Positions 11,259 through 24,311 are shown, counted from the stretch's first letter. The stretch is DNA of 64,000 bases from Rhynchospora pubera (GCA_028095005.1 CM051459.1:276353229-276417228); one strand, 5' to 3'. Numbers and translations: made by a program. Notes: generated from the letters alone by a model not told the origin.

Positions 11259-14200
11259 TGTCGCGGCTTTTTCGTCATTCCCTCGATGAATGAAGTTGGG
11301 TTTCCTCGAGAAATGGGAACATAGCCTTGGATTCACCCCCCTTAAGGTTCGATCTCCGTTCGAGTATCTCTTAGCGACAAGAGAACCAAAACACGAGTCG
11401 CTTCTTAAAGAGGTTTGTTGATTTCGCGGGTCCTTTCTTTCCAGTAGGCGCAAGCCCCTACTGTTAATTACCTCGTGATCGCTCACGAGAACCTCTGATT
11501 AAGGGATCTGAAGAATTTTATGTAAAGGCTAGGAGGAATCGTTTGTTTTGTGTTTGTTTTATTTCTTTTGGTTTAGACCGGACTCGATTGGTGTACCAGA
11601 CCTAGTTGACGGGAACCGATTGAGGACACTTGAATGATTTTGTTATTTGAGACAGGCTATTTTGGGCCTTGGGATTTCAACTTAGATTTCGAGACTATTT
11701 TGGGTCTTGGATTTGGATTTAAGTTTATCGAGACTATTTTGGGCCTCGGGATTTGATTTGAGTTTGAGACTATTTTGGGCCTTTGGATTTGGATTTGGTT
11801 TTCTCGGGGCTATTTTGAACCACTTGTGAGACTTTCTAATTTTTGAATCACTTGGAATCGACTTCGATTTGCTGAAGAGATTTCATTCTTTTAATTGAAG
11901 AGGTTTCGGTCTTGATTTCGGGTTTCGTGTTTGGACTTTTAATTTCTTAAATTTCTCTTTGGGTTTTACCATTTTTATAATTTTATTTTATTTTTATTTT
12001 TTAAATTTTAGACTTTTGAAATATCTTTTTATATTTTTAATTATGTTTATTTTGAAAATACTTGTTATTTAATATATTCCCTTTAAATCCTCAATATTTA
12101 TTTCTGAAAATTTATTAAAACAGTTTAATTGAGCTTTAAGATCATTTAAGAATTTTACAAATTGATTTAGCATCATTTTAGAATTTTATAAAATTTATTT
12201 AATATTGAAAATACTTCAAAAATAGAAATACTCAATAATTTGACAGATTTTCATATCAAAATATCAGTGGATTTGGTTTATTTGAATTTTTAGAATTTTA
12301 TAAATATTTTATTTGAATTTTTCTGAGTTTCCTACTATTTTTAACGAATTTTTGAAGTTTTCTGCACATGTGGCGTTTTCTGATTGATCCACGTCAGCAG
12401 AAAAAGTTGACGTGGCTGCTGGCTGGCGCTGGCTGGGCTTGATTTGGCGCTGGCGTGGCAGGGCGCGATTTAAAGTTTGAACAGGCGTTGACCATTTTTT
12501 TATTGATTTGTGTAACGGGTTATCTTCGTGTCAGAGACTCGCTTCAAAAGATTTGGCCGCAACGGATCGTCTGTGGCGACGAGTTTAAACCTATCTTCTT
12601 CATCAGAGGTCGGATTTTATGCAATTTGGTCCCTCGTTTTTTCCCGACGAAGTTACGGCGACTCCGTCCACCATTTCTGTTGAGGTTAGGTTCGTTGAGG
12701 TCGTTGAAGAGAGAAGAACACGTTGGTGTAATCAATTGGAGCTTTAGAGACTTGATTTTCCTCGTCACACCTGAGAGACGTCGGGCCTCCATCAATGGCG
12801 TTTGAAACTTTTTACTTTCCCTCCTTTGCCAGAAAGAGGTTTACCACACTCCTGAAAGTTCCTTGAAGGCGTTCGTGAAGTCAATTTCGAGTGTAGGAGC
12901 TTGGAAGGAGATGAACGGAACTGAGGTGTTTAGGCTTGAAAGGGGTCTGATTTAGGCTTCTTTTGTGGGGTCCACTGAGCAGTTCGTTTATGCCAGCAGT
13001 GATCGGAGCATCTTCAGGAGGCTATATAAAAGTTGTACATGTGCTTGTTTCAGCCTAACGCATCCTAATTTGATGTGAACCCTGGAAGGGCAGAAGTGCA
13101 CTTTATTTTGTTCAATTTTTCATTTGCATGTAGGTGACTTTACAGCAAATGTGCTTGATTTGACACTCCATTTAGGTTAGTTTAAACATGTTTTATGAGT
13201 TTAAACTGTCACCAGATTCAAGAACAAGTGATTTAGCATTTGTCTCAATTTGTAATTTCCATTTTATACACATTTGTCACTGTTTTGATGTGATTTCAGT
13301 TTGATTTGCTTAAATGCATGGAAAACGAGTTGCAAAAGTCACAATGCACCATGAAAAGCTTATGCCAATAGCTCAAAGTCTTTTTAGCATTTTTGTATAA
13401 ATATGTCTATATTATTTATGTCATTTTCTGTTTTTTTATATAAAAAAAAGTTGTGATATCTTTTATAATTATAGCATGTAGGGATGTCATTCTGAATTTT
13501 GTGTGTGTCTTTTTGTAGAAAAGCCCACAATAACAGTCTATTTAGCAAATATTCTTATTGCCTTTACAATTTGATATAAAACCACATAAATTTGCAAAAA
13601 TGATGCATACATTTTTATTTGATGACAATATAAAGCAAGCTTATAAAAGTGCTGAATCTACATTATTTATGCATTTATGTCCTAATTTTTTTATCCCAAT
13701 TGCACATATAAAGAGGCTGATCAGATTTTGACATAACTTCACCATTTTAATGACATTTTTTATTTGTCAATGACTTGGACATGGCTAAGCCAGAGCCAGT
13801 GCTCTGGACCTATGCCAAGCCAAGGTGATACTGCCATGAGAGACTAAAGCTAGGCTAAAGACCTCTACATGGCAGCCATGGTGCCATCTAAGTTGGATAT
13901 GAGAATACTCCATGAAGCGAAGAGCTAGGCTCTAAACCTTCATGAAGCACCTTCCTTTGAACCCTCCTTTGGCCATGACTGCTGCTACGCTGCAGACCAT
14001 GGCTCAAAGGAGCTATGTTTTCATGACTCAAGCACACCATTGCTTGGTGGCTGAGTTGAAGGAAAGAAAAAGCAAAACAGCAAATTGAAAGTTCAAATTC
14101 ACTTTATTGGATCTGTACACTGAGGATTACAACCTTTCTTCACTCAATTTCCTTCTCTTTCCCCTATTCCTCCCTTTTACCAAGTGCTCGATGAATTGCC

Positions 14201-15197
14201 CCTCTCTGTCTAACCTAATTTCAATAGTTTAATCCTATGCCAAGCTTGCGGCTTCTCTTTTCTCTTCTTCCTCTCTCCTTCCTCTCTCCTTCTGGCTTTG
14301 ATTTGGGGGTCTTTTATAGGCAATTGGATTAGGGCTATGGTTTGAAGCCGTGAGCATCTTCACCGTCTGATCTTGATCCAGTGGCTTCAAATAGGCTGCG
14401 CTAGGGCTTGGTATAGCAAAACCATGGACTAGAGATGGTGGTTTCGCGTCTATGGATGGAGAATGAGCCACGTCGCCTCTTTCTGCATTTTCACTCGGCC
14501 TCTACAGTAAAACACGGCTGGTTTCATCTCTCCTTCTTTTTACCAAGGAGGAAGAAAGCTCTTCAGACGGGCCCCACATGTAAGGTTTAATGAGAGAGAT
14601 GGGGATAGGAGCATTTGGTCTATGGTGCACCAATCCCTTTCTTTGAACTTCTATTCGTGGTTCACCAGAGACTAGTGTAGGCAACAATTTGAATAGGGAT
14701 GATAATTTTCAATTCAACCAGCGCCCCTTCTCACTCCACCCGATTTTTCCCTTTTTTATTATTTATTTACTTTTTTTATTTTATTAATTTTTCATATATT
14801 CTTTGATCCCCATCCAAAATAAATTTTTTGAAGGTCTTCCCTTGAGTATTTTGGCATGAAATTTTATGGGGAAGCTCACAAAAATATGAGGAATTTAATG
14901 GTTTAACTGGATTTGGTAAATTTCTCATAGGTTTATTTTGGTAATTTTGTGGAGTTTTTGGGTTTGTTTGCAAATTTTGGAGTTTGTGTTGCTATTTTTG
15001 GGATTTAAAAATTATGATAATTAATCATAATTCTTAGGGATTTTGTGGGTATTTTTTTGGTTATTTTTGGAGTTTTTTTGGTATTTTTCGTAATTTGATT
15101 TTGATTTTTGGCAATTTGGGAATTTGATTTTCGCTGTTTGGCTTTAGGTTTTCGGATTTTGAACTTGGTTTTCAGGGTTTAATTTTTAGGGTCAACA
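11259..15197. mobile_element. Solo LTR (about 3.9 kb), probably Ty3/gypsy
   Basis: The segment starts TGTCGCGGCTTTTTCG and ends GGGTCAACA, the usual TG...CA termini. Identical 5-bp CTCAC duplications flank it. No internal direct repeat, primer-binding site, polypurine tract or gag/pol similarity was seen, so it reads as one LTR left by LTR-LTR recombination. A TATATAAA box lies at 13,023-13,030, as expected for an LTR promoter if the element is read on +. Near 11,640-11,830 there are degenerate tandem copies of a GAGACTATTTTGGGCCT unit. The large size is in the range of Tat/Ogre-type LTRs, but family assignment is inference. Small open frames inside it look spurious. A non-autonomous LARD-like remnant is the alternative. 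Confidence 0.65.
13023..13030 (+). promoter_or_regulatory. TATA box inside the solo LTR
   Basis: TATATAAA sits about 1.77 kb into the LTR. If it is the LTR promoter, U3 would be about 1.8 kb and R-U5 about 2.1 kb. Confidence 0.4.
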
Positions 15198-15202
15198 CTC
15201 AC
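15198..15202. repeat. Target-site duplication CTCAC, right copy
   Basis: Matches 11,254-11,258 exactly and abuts the LTR end. Confidence 0.75.
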
Positions 15203-17023
15203 CAAATTTGATTTAATTGTGTTTTCCTATTAATGGCATGTCCAATAATTTTTTTTCAGACAGAACCCACGGATTTTAATCTATATAAAACTTATAAATC
15301 CTAATATAGAAGTACAATTACAAACAAAAACTTAAAAGGAAAAAAATTGAAAATCAGACAAATGATAAAATATGAAATTAAACAGAACTCATAATAACTT
15401 AAAATTCTAAGGCTAACTATAGCATAAACCAATTCATTCTAGTATTCTACTGTTTTAGTATTGACACATGTGCAACTGATGGTTCTCAGAGAGGTGGCGA
15501 CTGAGAAGGTCAAGCACTCAACCTCTACCATTGAGTACATATGTTATTTAGTAGCAAGGAATTCTAAGAATCAATTAAAAGAAAGGAAGTCAAATTACAA
15601 TTTGGATGAATCAATGTCGTATAAGTACTAACTGAGACGAACAAAGTTCCAAATAAAGGGTATTTAGAACAATCACCTGAAATTTTTTCCATGAATATTC
15701 GAAGTACGATACTCAAACCACACTTTTTGTGAAAATCAAACTTTATAACTGTGCCTAACATGACAGTTGAATGGCTCGCAGTTGGTGTTGTTCCAGCCGA
15801 ATAGTTCAATGCAATCAACTTCATAAAAATTTTCCAACTAAAATCTCACCTAATTCTAAACATTTAAAAAAAATCTCACTAATCTTGCTATTCTATTGGC
15901 ATTGGTGGCTAACTCAATACAAAACGAAAAGGGGACCACATAGTAAATTTAGTATTCATAACTAAATTTTGAATTTGTCTCATGTAGTATAAAAACTCAA
16001 TAAAGATCACAAATTAAGCGAGATCCCTAGATTGAAACCATGTTAAGCGAGATCAATTAATACCTTCGCTGACCAAGGAGATGAGCAGCCTCGTAGAAAC
16101 TCAGAATTTTATTGCCGTCCTGTTGGTAAATTGAAGGAGTTAAGATGAGCAGTCCCGTAGAAACGCGAGATCAATTAATACCTTCGCTGGCACCTCGATG
16201 GCTTTGGCTGAGAGGAAATGGAGGAGGGAGAAGCACCACCGGAGAACATATTTGTCATGTCGGCGGATGTGGAGTCGTTGGCAGTTGGCTGGACCCGGCG
16301 ATGTATGCAGATGAGAAAGGGCAGAGATAGAGGGAGAGAGAGATGAGAGGCCGAGAGAGTCAGCGGCGCACATTGTCGAGCGGTCTGTGCTCGACAATGG
16401 ATAGAAGTTAAAGCCTTTACGGAGAAGAGAAGTAAGGGACACAAAAAATAGAAAGGCCATTATGACGTGTCGGGCTTAATTTTAACGAAACAACTACGAC
16501 TCCCACGGGTTTTTATTTATAATACTGATACTGATGACTATGGAAGAGACAAGTTCAAGGGTTAAAAGGATATAACGGTTAATTTTGATCATTTTATATA
16601 ATTTTATTTTCGTTGCAGTACATTATGTATCAAAATGAGTGCAATTTGAGAATCGACTAATTAACCACCAAACTTTTTGAAAAGAAACATTATATTTTTA
16701 GTTTAATTACTTTTTTATGTCAAACAAGCTGAATGTCAATATGTTCATATCCAATGGTCCTTTTTTTTCTTTTTTTACTGAGCATTCAAAGGATTCTCCC
16801 TGCTCCCTAACTAATAAGCATTTTTGTATAGAGATATGATTCATAAATTCATCTTAAAAGAAGAACAAATAAAAGCAAAAACTCAACTCCCATAAATTGG
16901 TGCTGGTTAGGGAAGATTCCTTTGCTATCATGATCAGCAAAAAATTGGATGTGCCAAGGTCCCATAGCACAACCATGCATACTCCAAAGATTATACCAAA
17001 TCCCCACTATAATCCTTCTCGTC
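15203..17023. other. Intergenic DNA downstream of the GH17 pseudogene
   Basis: No gene supported. It contains the second copy of the dispersed repeat (15,545-15,605) and a local duplication near 16.1 kb. Overlapping open frames at 16,140-16,460 on both strands have no family similarity. The part nearest 17,024 should contain the 3' UTR of the minus-strand gene. Confidence 0.5.
16047..16189. repeat. Short duplication with exact 25-bp copies
   Basis: A 25-bp sequence beginning GCGAGATCAATTAATACC occurs at 16,047-16,071 and again at 16,165-16,189. The GATGAGCAG...CGTAGAAAC block following the first copy also recurs before the second, so this is a rearranged tandem duplication with a period near 118 bp. 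Confidence 0.75.
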
Positions 17024-17403
17024 TCACAACAATTGAAGTGTAGCTAACGTCAGCAAAACCAAAACTTGAAGAAACGGAGCTTGGGTGAAGATTGTTGTAC
17101 GAGTTGTGCTGGACTGATCAGCGGTTGAGTTAGCTGACGGAGCGAGTGCTGTGTTGTTCAATAAAGATGTGCCATTCTTGCCACCACTGCGATAATAATT
17201 TAGCAAAAACTATAATTTTTTTTAATTACTTCCAGAATGAAAAAAAAATGTTAAATATCTGATAGTAGTTAAAAGTATGCAACAGAAATGGATACTGGTA
17301 TCATAACTATTATAAAACCATAACAGTTCTCACTTCATTCCCCAGTTACTATCGTAGCCTTTTTTTTTTGTCTTTCTTGGCCGTATGCTGAAGAAGTGAG
17401 TCT

Positions 17404-17408
17404 CATTA
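17404..17408. repeat. Target-site duplication CATTA, left copy
   Basis: CATTA abuts the left TG terminus of the gag-only LTR element and is repeated at its other end. Confidence 0.9.
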
Positions 17409-17708
17409 TGTTATGAGCTTTGATTGGGAATATAATACGGAGAAGGGATAAGAGAGATAGAGATAAAGAGAAAGACTGTTTGTTATTGATTTCTGCTTAA
17501 AATCCTCATACAATACTAATACTCATTATATAGAGTATTTTCTAATATGGCAAGAACTAGAAATATAACAACTATTGTAAACTAAGGAAAGATGCATAAA
17601 AATAAGGAAAGATACATAATATCAAATAATATCTAATAATTCTGATTTATTGGAAACTAGAATCTAAATTATAATCTATTATATTATTTCCTTAAAGGAC
17701 CGGTAACA
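17409..17708 (-). repeat. 3' LTR of the gag-only element
   Basis: 300 bp, nearly identical to 18,738-19,037. Read on minus it starts TGTTACCGGTCC and ends GCTCATAACA. Confidence 0.92.
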
Positions 17709-17772
17709 TTTCCCCCGTCCATGAGAATCAGCTTGTCCTCAAGCTGAAAAATGGGGGCAGCGAATGCAGATA

Positions 17773-18705
17773 TTATCCAGGTGCTTCATTGGTTAGCAAC
17801 AACGATGAATTTTCATATTCATCATCGTTCATGACTTCTAAAAAGAATAATCTCTTGCACTTGTGGCCTTTTGTGTATTGCTCATCACAGTTGAAACACA
17901 AGTTCTTTTGTCGTCTCTCAGCTATCTCTATTGGATTGAGGCGTCGTAAAGAACGTTGCTCAGGCCCAGACTCCGATGATGCAAGTATTGCCAATACTTC
18001 AGGAGGTTTAGGAAGATTACTTGCTACAGGAGTTGTACGGTAGCGACGCTCAAAAGCACGAGCTAAGCTCATGGCATGCTGCAAGTCAGAAGGTTTATGT
18101 AACTCAACATCAGTGCGAAGAGGCTCTGAAAGACCAGCTGTGAAAATATGCATTTGCTGAGTTGGGGTAACCGAATCAGCCCGGCAAATCAAGGCGCCAA
18201 ACCGCTCTTGGTATTCCTCAACACTGTCGGTTTGGCGTAGATGCATTAGCTCACCCAATGGATTGGTACGGACGGGTGGACCAAATCGTAGGTGACACAG
18301 CTCCTTGAATCGGACCCATGGCAGCAAACCTACATCCCTCTCCAATTGGTAGTACCACTGTTGGGCAATTCCAGTGAGATGGTATGCAGCAAGCCAAACT
18401 TTTTCCTCCTCTATGGTGCGTTGCCCCCGGAAAAATTGTTCACACCGGTTTAGCCAACCCAACGGGTCCTCTGTGCCATCAAAGGTCGGAAAATCAAGTT
18501 TGTAGTAGCGCGGCACCCCCTGCGTGTCACGTGGTTTAGGTGTGAAGGTCTCATTGGTTTTGAGAGGTTGTTCTAAGGTGAGCAAACGATCTTCAGCCAA
18601 AGCCAAGCGACGCATGATTTCGTTCTGGCCCTCGAGAAGCTGTTGGAAGGCGACAGCGACATCGAATGGTTGGGTCTTGTCTTTGGAGGTCTTGTCTTTG
18701 GACAT
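17773..18705 (-). CDS. Ty3/gypsy gag protein, intact
   Basis: A 310-aa ORF starting at the ATG of MSKDKTSKDKT; the frame is open a little further upstream, but only through the PBS and without another ATG. The N-terminal 60 residues look like a charged helix or coiled coil. Residues about 65-215 are a retrotransposon gag (capsid) domain with FPTFDGTEDPLGWLNRCEQF and the WVRFKELCHLRFGP block. Near the C terminus is a zinc knuckle of the CFNCDEQYTKGHKC form, usual in plant chromovirus-type gypsy elements. It would form virus-like particles and package element RNA. No pol domain follows: the ORF ends in TAA 64 bp before the 3' LTR. No frameshift or internal stop is seen. Confidence 0.9.
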   Translation of the reverse strand: MSKDKTSKDKTQPFDVAVAFQQLLEGQNEIMRRLALAEDRLLTLEQPLKTNETFTPKPRDTQGVPRYYKLDFPTFDGTEDPLGWLNRCEQFFRGQRTIEEEKVWLAAYHLTGIAQQWYYQLERDVGLLPWVRFKELCHLRFGPPVRTNPLGELMHLRQTDSVEEYQERFGALICRADSVTPTQQMHIFTAGLSEPLRTDVELHKPSDLQHAMSLARAFERRYRTTPVASNLPKPPEVLAILASSESGPEQRSLRRLNPIEIAERRQKNLCFNCDEQYTKGHKCKRLFFLEVMNDDEYENSSLLLTNEAPG

Positions 18706-18737
18706 GGTTTGGATCGTTTTGGTCTCTGATACCAAAT

Positions 18738-19037
18738 TGTTATGAGCTTTGATTGGGAATAGAATACAGAGAAGGGATAAGAGAGATAGAGATAAAGAGA
18801 AAGACTGTTTGTTATTGATTTCTGCTTAAAATCCTCATACAATACTAATACTCATTATATAGAGTATTTTCTAATATGGCAAGAACTAGAAATATAACAA
18901 CTATTGTAAACTAAGGAAAGATGCATAAAAATAAGGAAAGATACATAATATCAAATAATATCTAATAATTCTGATTTATTGAAAACTAGAATCTAAATTA
19001 TAATCTATTATATTATTTCCTTAAAGGACCGGTAACA
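18738..19037 (-). repeat. 5' LTR of the gag-only element
   Basis: 300 bp, nearly identical to the other LTR and followed on the minus strand by the iMet-type primer-binding site. Confidence 0.92.
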
Positions 19038-19042
19038 CATTA
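19038..19042. repeat. Target-site duplication CATTA, right copy
   Basis: Matches 17,404-17,408 and abuts the ACA terminus of the element. Confidence 0.9.
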
Positions 19043-22000
19043 ACCTTGAAAATTCCATTCTAAAAAAATAAAGAAGGATTTTGTACTGCTAGATTTGATC
19101 TAGCAAGTCTCGTGTTACCCCGCCAGTAAAGCATAAATATTGAATACTAAATAATACTAGAAAAAAAAATACCTTCCTGCAAACCGACAAGTGTCATGAC
19201 CTGCCAACAACACAAAATAGAGCATCTATATCAATTAGAAAACCAATTGATCAGAAAATCAAAACCAATAACTCCAAAGAGGCTGCAGCACAGTACTTAC
19301 TAGGGTCTGTGGTGGTTATAGCTGCAACTCCACTGAAGTAGCATGTACTGGACCTCATACCCATCCCATGGTAATATGCATTAAATGCATAACTCGCATG
19401 AGCCTGCACATCGTCAGGTTCAGAGCATGCCTGACCCTGCATTAAGACTGAACAATTGACCTTCCCAGGCCCACATGCCCAGTCCAAGGCAGCCTGAAGC
19501 ATCTTAGGATCAGCCCCCTCTCTTGCAACACAGAAAGTTTGGTTCGTTGTGTCATTGGCCAACAACAATCCCGACCCAGCAAGGTGTAGGGTATAGGCAG
19601 GTAACCCCGTAGAGTCAAACAAACCCCATGACTTTTCAGATAATGACCCTGGACGCTGGTCTTCATCGTACAACTCATATATGTAAGTAGGTACTGGTAT
19701 GCCGGGGTGTTTGGGTGTGCCTATTAAGGATGAAAAAAAATAAAAATTTCAAACTTGTCAATCTGGCATAGTCTTACATACAATTAGATAATTTTCTAAC
19801 TAATAATCTTTATTCCAAACATTATTAGTTCTCCCTTTGCAAAATCTAGAAGTCAAGATAGAAGTACCAGTACTGTTGAGCACATGCCGGATTAGGTTGC
19901 TGTTGTAGGTATCGGCATTCTCAGTTGTCGCATCTGGCTCTGTTGAAGGATCACCTTTGTGGGGCCAACCTGACTCGAGCACAACAACAGGGACGTTAGT
20001 CACATTAAGGAACTCCATGGCAAAATAGGCTGCATCCAGCAGTGCATCAAATACATTGGTGTAATGGAGGAGAGTGTTAGTATCGACAGCCTCTTTGTTG
20101 GGAGGGAGGGGACGAAAGAGAGCATAGTCAAGAGGGATCACACCATTGGATTGCATATATTCATAGTATGGGTAGACATTCAAGAATAGTGGTGAGGAAG
20201 TGGATTGAAGAAAGCGTAGGAGAGGCGACAGGATTGGGTCAAGTGAGCGATTGAAAAAGGCTTGTGATGGTGGGAATGAGTCAAGGATGATGGAAGACGA
20301 ATGAGGAGTGGACACCTGGAAGACAAGAAAAGAACAGAATACTAGGTTAAGAATAAGTTGGTCTAATTATTTTGAATAAAATGAATTCCAAGTTAATTTG
20401 AGAGGCAAGTAAGATTTACATGTTATTTCCCTACAACATACTATTTTGCACATATATGCGTCTGTAACATTGCCTTTCGTACATGACATTTTGGCCTAAT
20501 TTGAGTTAAACTGGTAAATTTTTTTTGATAGAGCAACTGTACAATAAAAAAAAGAGTTAAGACATAATTTGAGTGGCCAGACAAATTTTAAGTACCATCT
20601 TTGGGTAACTAATACTCTTCTGTGCATGCTGTATAATGTGTTGGTCTGTATTTCTACAAAGTTGGCATTTTTAATGTACACAATTCAGTATCTATCAATT
20701 TAAAGTACCAAAACTCTGTAGTAAAAGTTTTAATAAACAATTTTTTGGTCATTGGACATGAGTTTTCAGTCGTTTCATGTTTATAATAAACATGAGTAGA
20801 CTGAGTGCAACACACATACCATGTGTTGTCTGATTTTGCACAATGCATTTGTGCATGTGTGTTTTTGTGTGTACATGCGTGCAGGTTAATTATGAGTTGT
20901 GTAAGAGAGATAGGTAGACCTTAACAAACTTATCAAGGTTGGATGCTACAAGTGCCGACTGAAGAAATCGTATTGCTGGGAGCAGCAGGGGTGCTGCATT
21001 TGGCATTGACGTAAGCACCTCTGACCCGACAGCAATAGCTGAAATATTAACTGCCGGGAAGTGTGCTGCGACATTACGTGCCATGCACCCAAGCTGCTGC
21101 AGTAGCATTCGAGGACCCAATTGCAAGCAGCTGCTCATTCGGCACCGAGATGATCACGCGGATGCCTGTGTTGGCTAGAGCTGCCAAGAGAGCGGCATCG
21201 GCATCATATAAGCGCACGTGACGGATGTTTTGAGACTTGAGAAGCGCGACAACTTGTGTAGGGGATGGCATAGCTGAGAGAGCTGAGCCTATGTTCACAC
21301 CAATGTATGCACCTGTATATATAGATGAAAGATTATGAATATTGGGATAATTTCAATCCAAGTTTCAATCAACCTAGAAATAATTGGACCAAGTTTCTAT
21401 ATAGAACCCAATGAAACCGCAATTGGATAAAGCAAATATGGGCACCTGCTTTGGGCAACACCTAATTTTCTTGGTACAACATTTGTGGACATAATTGCCC
21501 CTTTAACTAAGTATATTTATTACAATACTACATTTTATAATATTTTAATTAAATGCAATCAATTAAAATTATATAAAAGAATATAACAAATCATTTCACC
21601 CAAAATTGCTAGTGAAATTAAAAGGAAAAATAGCTCTCTAAAAAAAAGGAAATTAAAAGGAAAAAAATTCAGTGTGAGCAAATTCATCAAATATATTTTC
21701 TAGTGGCGTGATGTATATGATACATAGTCTAATCTAAATAATGTGAATTTATGTACGATCAATAGTTTAATTGCAAATTTAATCATAAGGTTAAATTGCA
21801 TTTGGTTAGTAAAAGAGTAATACTGTCCATTAATGTTGTGCGGAGAAAATTCGCTGCTGCCCGAAGCAGCTGCCTGCAGCAAAATTTTCTTTTATGAAAA
21901 AACTTGGCAAGAATTAGAATAAGATAAAAGTTTAACTCTAATTGTCGCTCTAATTGTTCTCATGAATTAAATAGTTCTCTTACGTTTAGATCCTCACTCG

Positions 22001-22159
22001 ACAAATATTGTACGGTACTAGAGGTCCAATAACTTGTGTGTAAAACATATTTTCAAATTCTAAAGTAGGTATTAGTTGTCACCCTGGTCCTAAATTCCTA
22101 ATAAAGTAATAATGCAGGAGGAGCTTTTGGAGATTTCAAGATTGCGATTTACTCGTTAT

Positions 22160-24299
22160 TTTCCAACGTTTGGTTGCGTAATAAGGAGGTGCATGACTTA
22201 AGGATGCCTAAATATTTAAGGCATGTTATGTAATTGATGTTTGGTTGTGTAGTAAGGATGCATAACTTAATGCATACATAAATTTATATGAAAAGACTAA
22301 AATGTCCCTCATTTTGAGTCATGTAATTTATTCCTTTTTCTTTTCTGATTGCTCTGCCGCTCACTATGTTTGTGCATGGTCAATCATAAATAATAACTCT
22401 GCTCACTATGTTATGTTTGTGCATTCAATCTGGCCATGAACACGTTTGAAAATAAATAAAGCACCCTCTCTATGATAAACGTTGGACTTTCTCTCGAGCA
22501 GTGAGAAAAAAATAGCTGCTCCCACATCTATTTCAGGATAACTCTGGAAAATTACATAACTCACCCACTTTTTACTTTTTACACACAACTACTATATTTG
22601 TATATCTCAACGCTATAGATAAACAAATTGTAAACTTGAGGAAATAATCCACACAACAAATAGTTCTCTTGATAATTCTAGTTCAACGGCTACAAATAGT
22701 TCATACAACAATTATATAATCCACACATTACCAACAGCTACAAATAATTCACATAACAATCTAGAACATACATTATATAATCCAGACAATTATTAATTAT
22801 AGTTCAACAGCATAAGATTATTTACTAGTTTGTACGTCGCCTGCCTCTCCATAAAGCGTTTTTTATGTTGGTTCTAGTAATATCTCCAGCATTGGCCCCA
22901 TTAGCTGTAGGTATCTCATCTAAACCAACCGAGCTAGCATTATTTTGTGAGAACACCAGATTGGCTGATGCATCTAAGATAAAATCTGGTTGGTTCTCCA
23001 TTTTAATAAAATTGTGATGCAACCCTAAAGTTAAGCTGCTCTTGCCTGATCAAGTCCAACATGAGTGTTGTTTGCTCTGGAGACCAATTCGGCCGCCGAT
23101 TTCTCTGTGCTCTCACATTGTTGGGTTGGTTTTGGACATCACCTAGATCCATTACTAATTTCTATCTGTATTGTACATTTGAACCCATAATAATATGCAA
23201 CTCAAAAATCATGCAGTGCAACAATGAATTATATCTAACTCTTTAGTGCAAATATACCTGACAGAGAAGATAATGTTGAGGGAGACGATTAAGACCTGTA
23301 GACAAAAGAAAAATAAAGTACCAAATATTATTAGCAAATCACATAAACATAAGCTTATCTATTCATTATGTGAATGCAATTACCAACAACAGTAAGAAAA
23401 TCAAATTTTCGTTTCCAATTTACATGTACATGCAAGTACCATGTTAATTTGTCAGATTATTGACATGCAATTTAATCTAAACATACTTTATTGATAATAA
23501 AAGACCCCGACAGCTACAAGAAAATCAATTTTTTTATGCCTTAATCTAATTCCCTCAATTTATACCTAGCCGTTCATCAATTATCCCAAATAGAACAAAT
23601 CAATTTTTGATATCCAACACAGACAGCTCAACGGAGAAGAATTTAAATTTAAAGAGATAAAAAAAGGGTACATGCAATTATCATGGGTAAGGCTTCTAAT
23701 TTTGCCAACAACAAAGATTAAGCTTCTAATTTCAGGCCATATTTCCCAACGGAGAAGAATAAGCTTTCAGATTACCAATTATATCAGGCTTCTAATTTCG
23801 CTGATTGCGAGAACAGGCTTTCAGATTATCAATTAGAAAAATCATAAGAAGCCACTAAAAAGAAAATCCGTTGATTGCGAGAACAAAAAGAAATTTCGCT
23901 AATTTCAATTTTACCAATTAGCTATCTTACGAACTAAAAAGAAATTTCGTTGATTGCGAGAACAAATCTGAACTACACGACTTTGAGATTACCGTCCTTT
24001 CTATTCTTTTCTCACAGCTATAGATCTGGGTATGGTGTGGTGCGGCTAGGGTTTGAGAAAGGGATAAGAAGCCACTACCATAAAATGAGAGAGAGGAGAC
24101 AGTTGAGACGGGTGAGAGAGAATTAATTGGAGGGTAGTGTCGGAAAAAAAATTAGACGGATCAGGTGCGTAACTTATGCAATCTAAAGAGGTGTAATAAG
24201 TTACTGCACCTTACGGCTCCTTACGCCTCAGGTGTTTGGTTGCTTAAAGGTTGCATAACTAGTTATGCAGCCTCTTAAGGCGGAAACAAACGGGGCCCA
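22160..24299. mobile_element. Possible degenerate DNA transposon in GH17 intron 1
   Basis: The right edge ends GGCGGAAACAAACGGGGCCC. Near it and near the left edge are copies of a GTTTGGTTG...AAGG...GCATAACT-type sequence in inverted relation, plus a second copy near 22,240. A 65-aa minus frame at 22,825-23,022 might be a relic of a transposon protein, but I do not recognise it. Terminal GGGCCCC...GTTTGTTT repeats recall PIF/Harbinger elements. The left end is poorly defined and no target duplication was found. Confidence 0.35.
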
Positions 24300-24311
24300 A
24301 ACTTTCAAATT

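Larger units (their letters stand above)
17409..19037 (-). mobile_element. Gag-only non-autonomous Ty3/gypsy element (TR-GAG type)
   Basis: A compact 1,629-bp element with two 300-bp LTRs, CATTA target duplications, a PBS matching initiator-Met tRNA (TGGTATCAGAGACC just inside the 5' LTR on the minus strand) and a G-rich polypurine tract (GACGGGGGAAA) before the 3' LTR. The only ORF is gag; protease, RT, RNase H and integrase are absent. The LTRs differ at about three positions that I could count, so insertion is young. This matches the described class of terminal-repeat retrotransposons with a GAG domain, which rely on partner elements for pol functions. It sits in the last intron of the GH17 pseudogene, in the same orientation. 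Confidence 0.9.

Noticed and set aside
12455..12805. 116-codon open frame on + and overlapping frames on -
   Set aside because: It lies inside the solo LTR, has no recognisable domain and overlaps open frames on the other strand; probably chance.
16140..16460. Overlapping open frames on both strands with GC-richer composition
   Set aside because: No family similarity, no splice continuity with the glucanase gene, and a local duplication nearby; not supportable as a gene.
22825..23022. 65-aa minus frame ending ALWRGRRRTN
   Set aside because: Could be a transposon-protein relic, but similarity could not be judged by eye; not listed as a gene.
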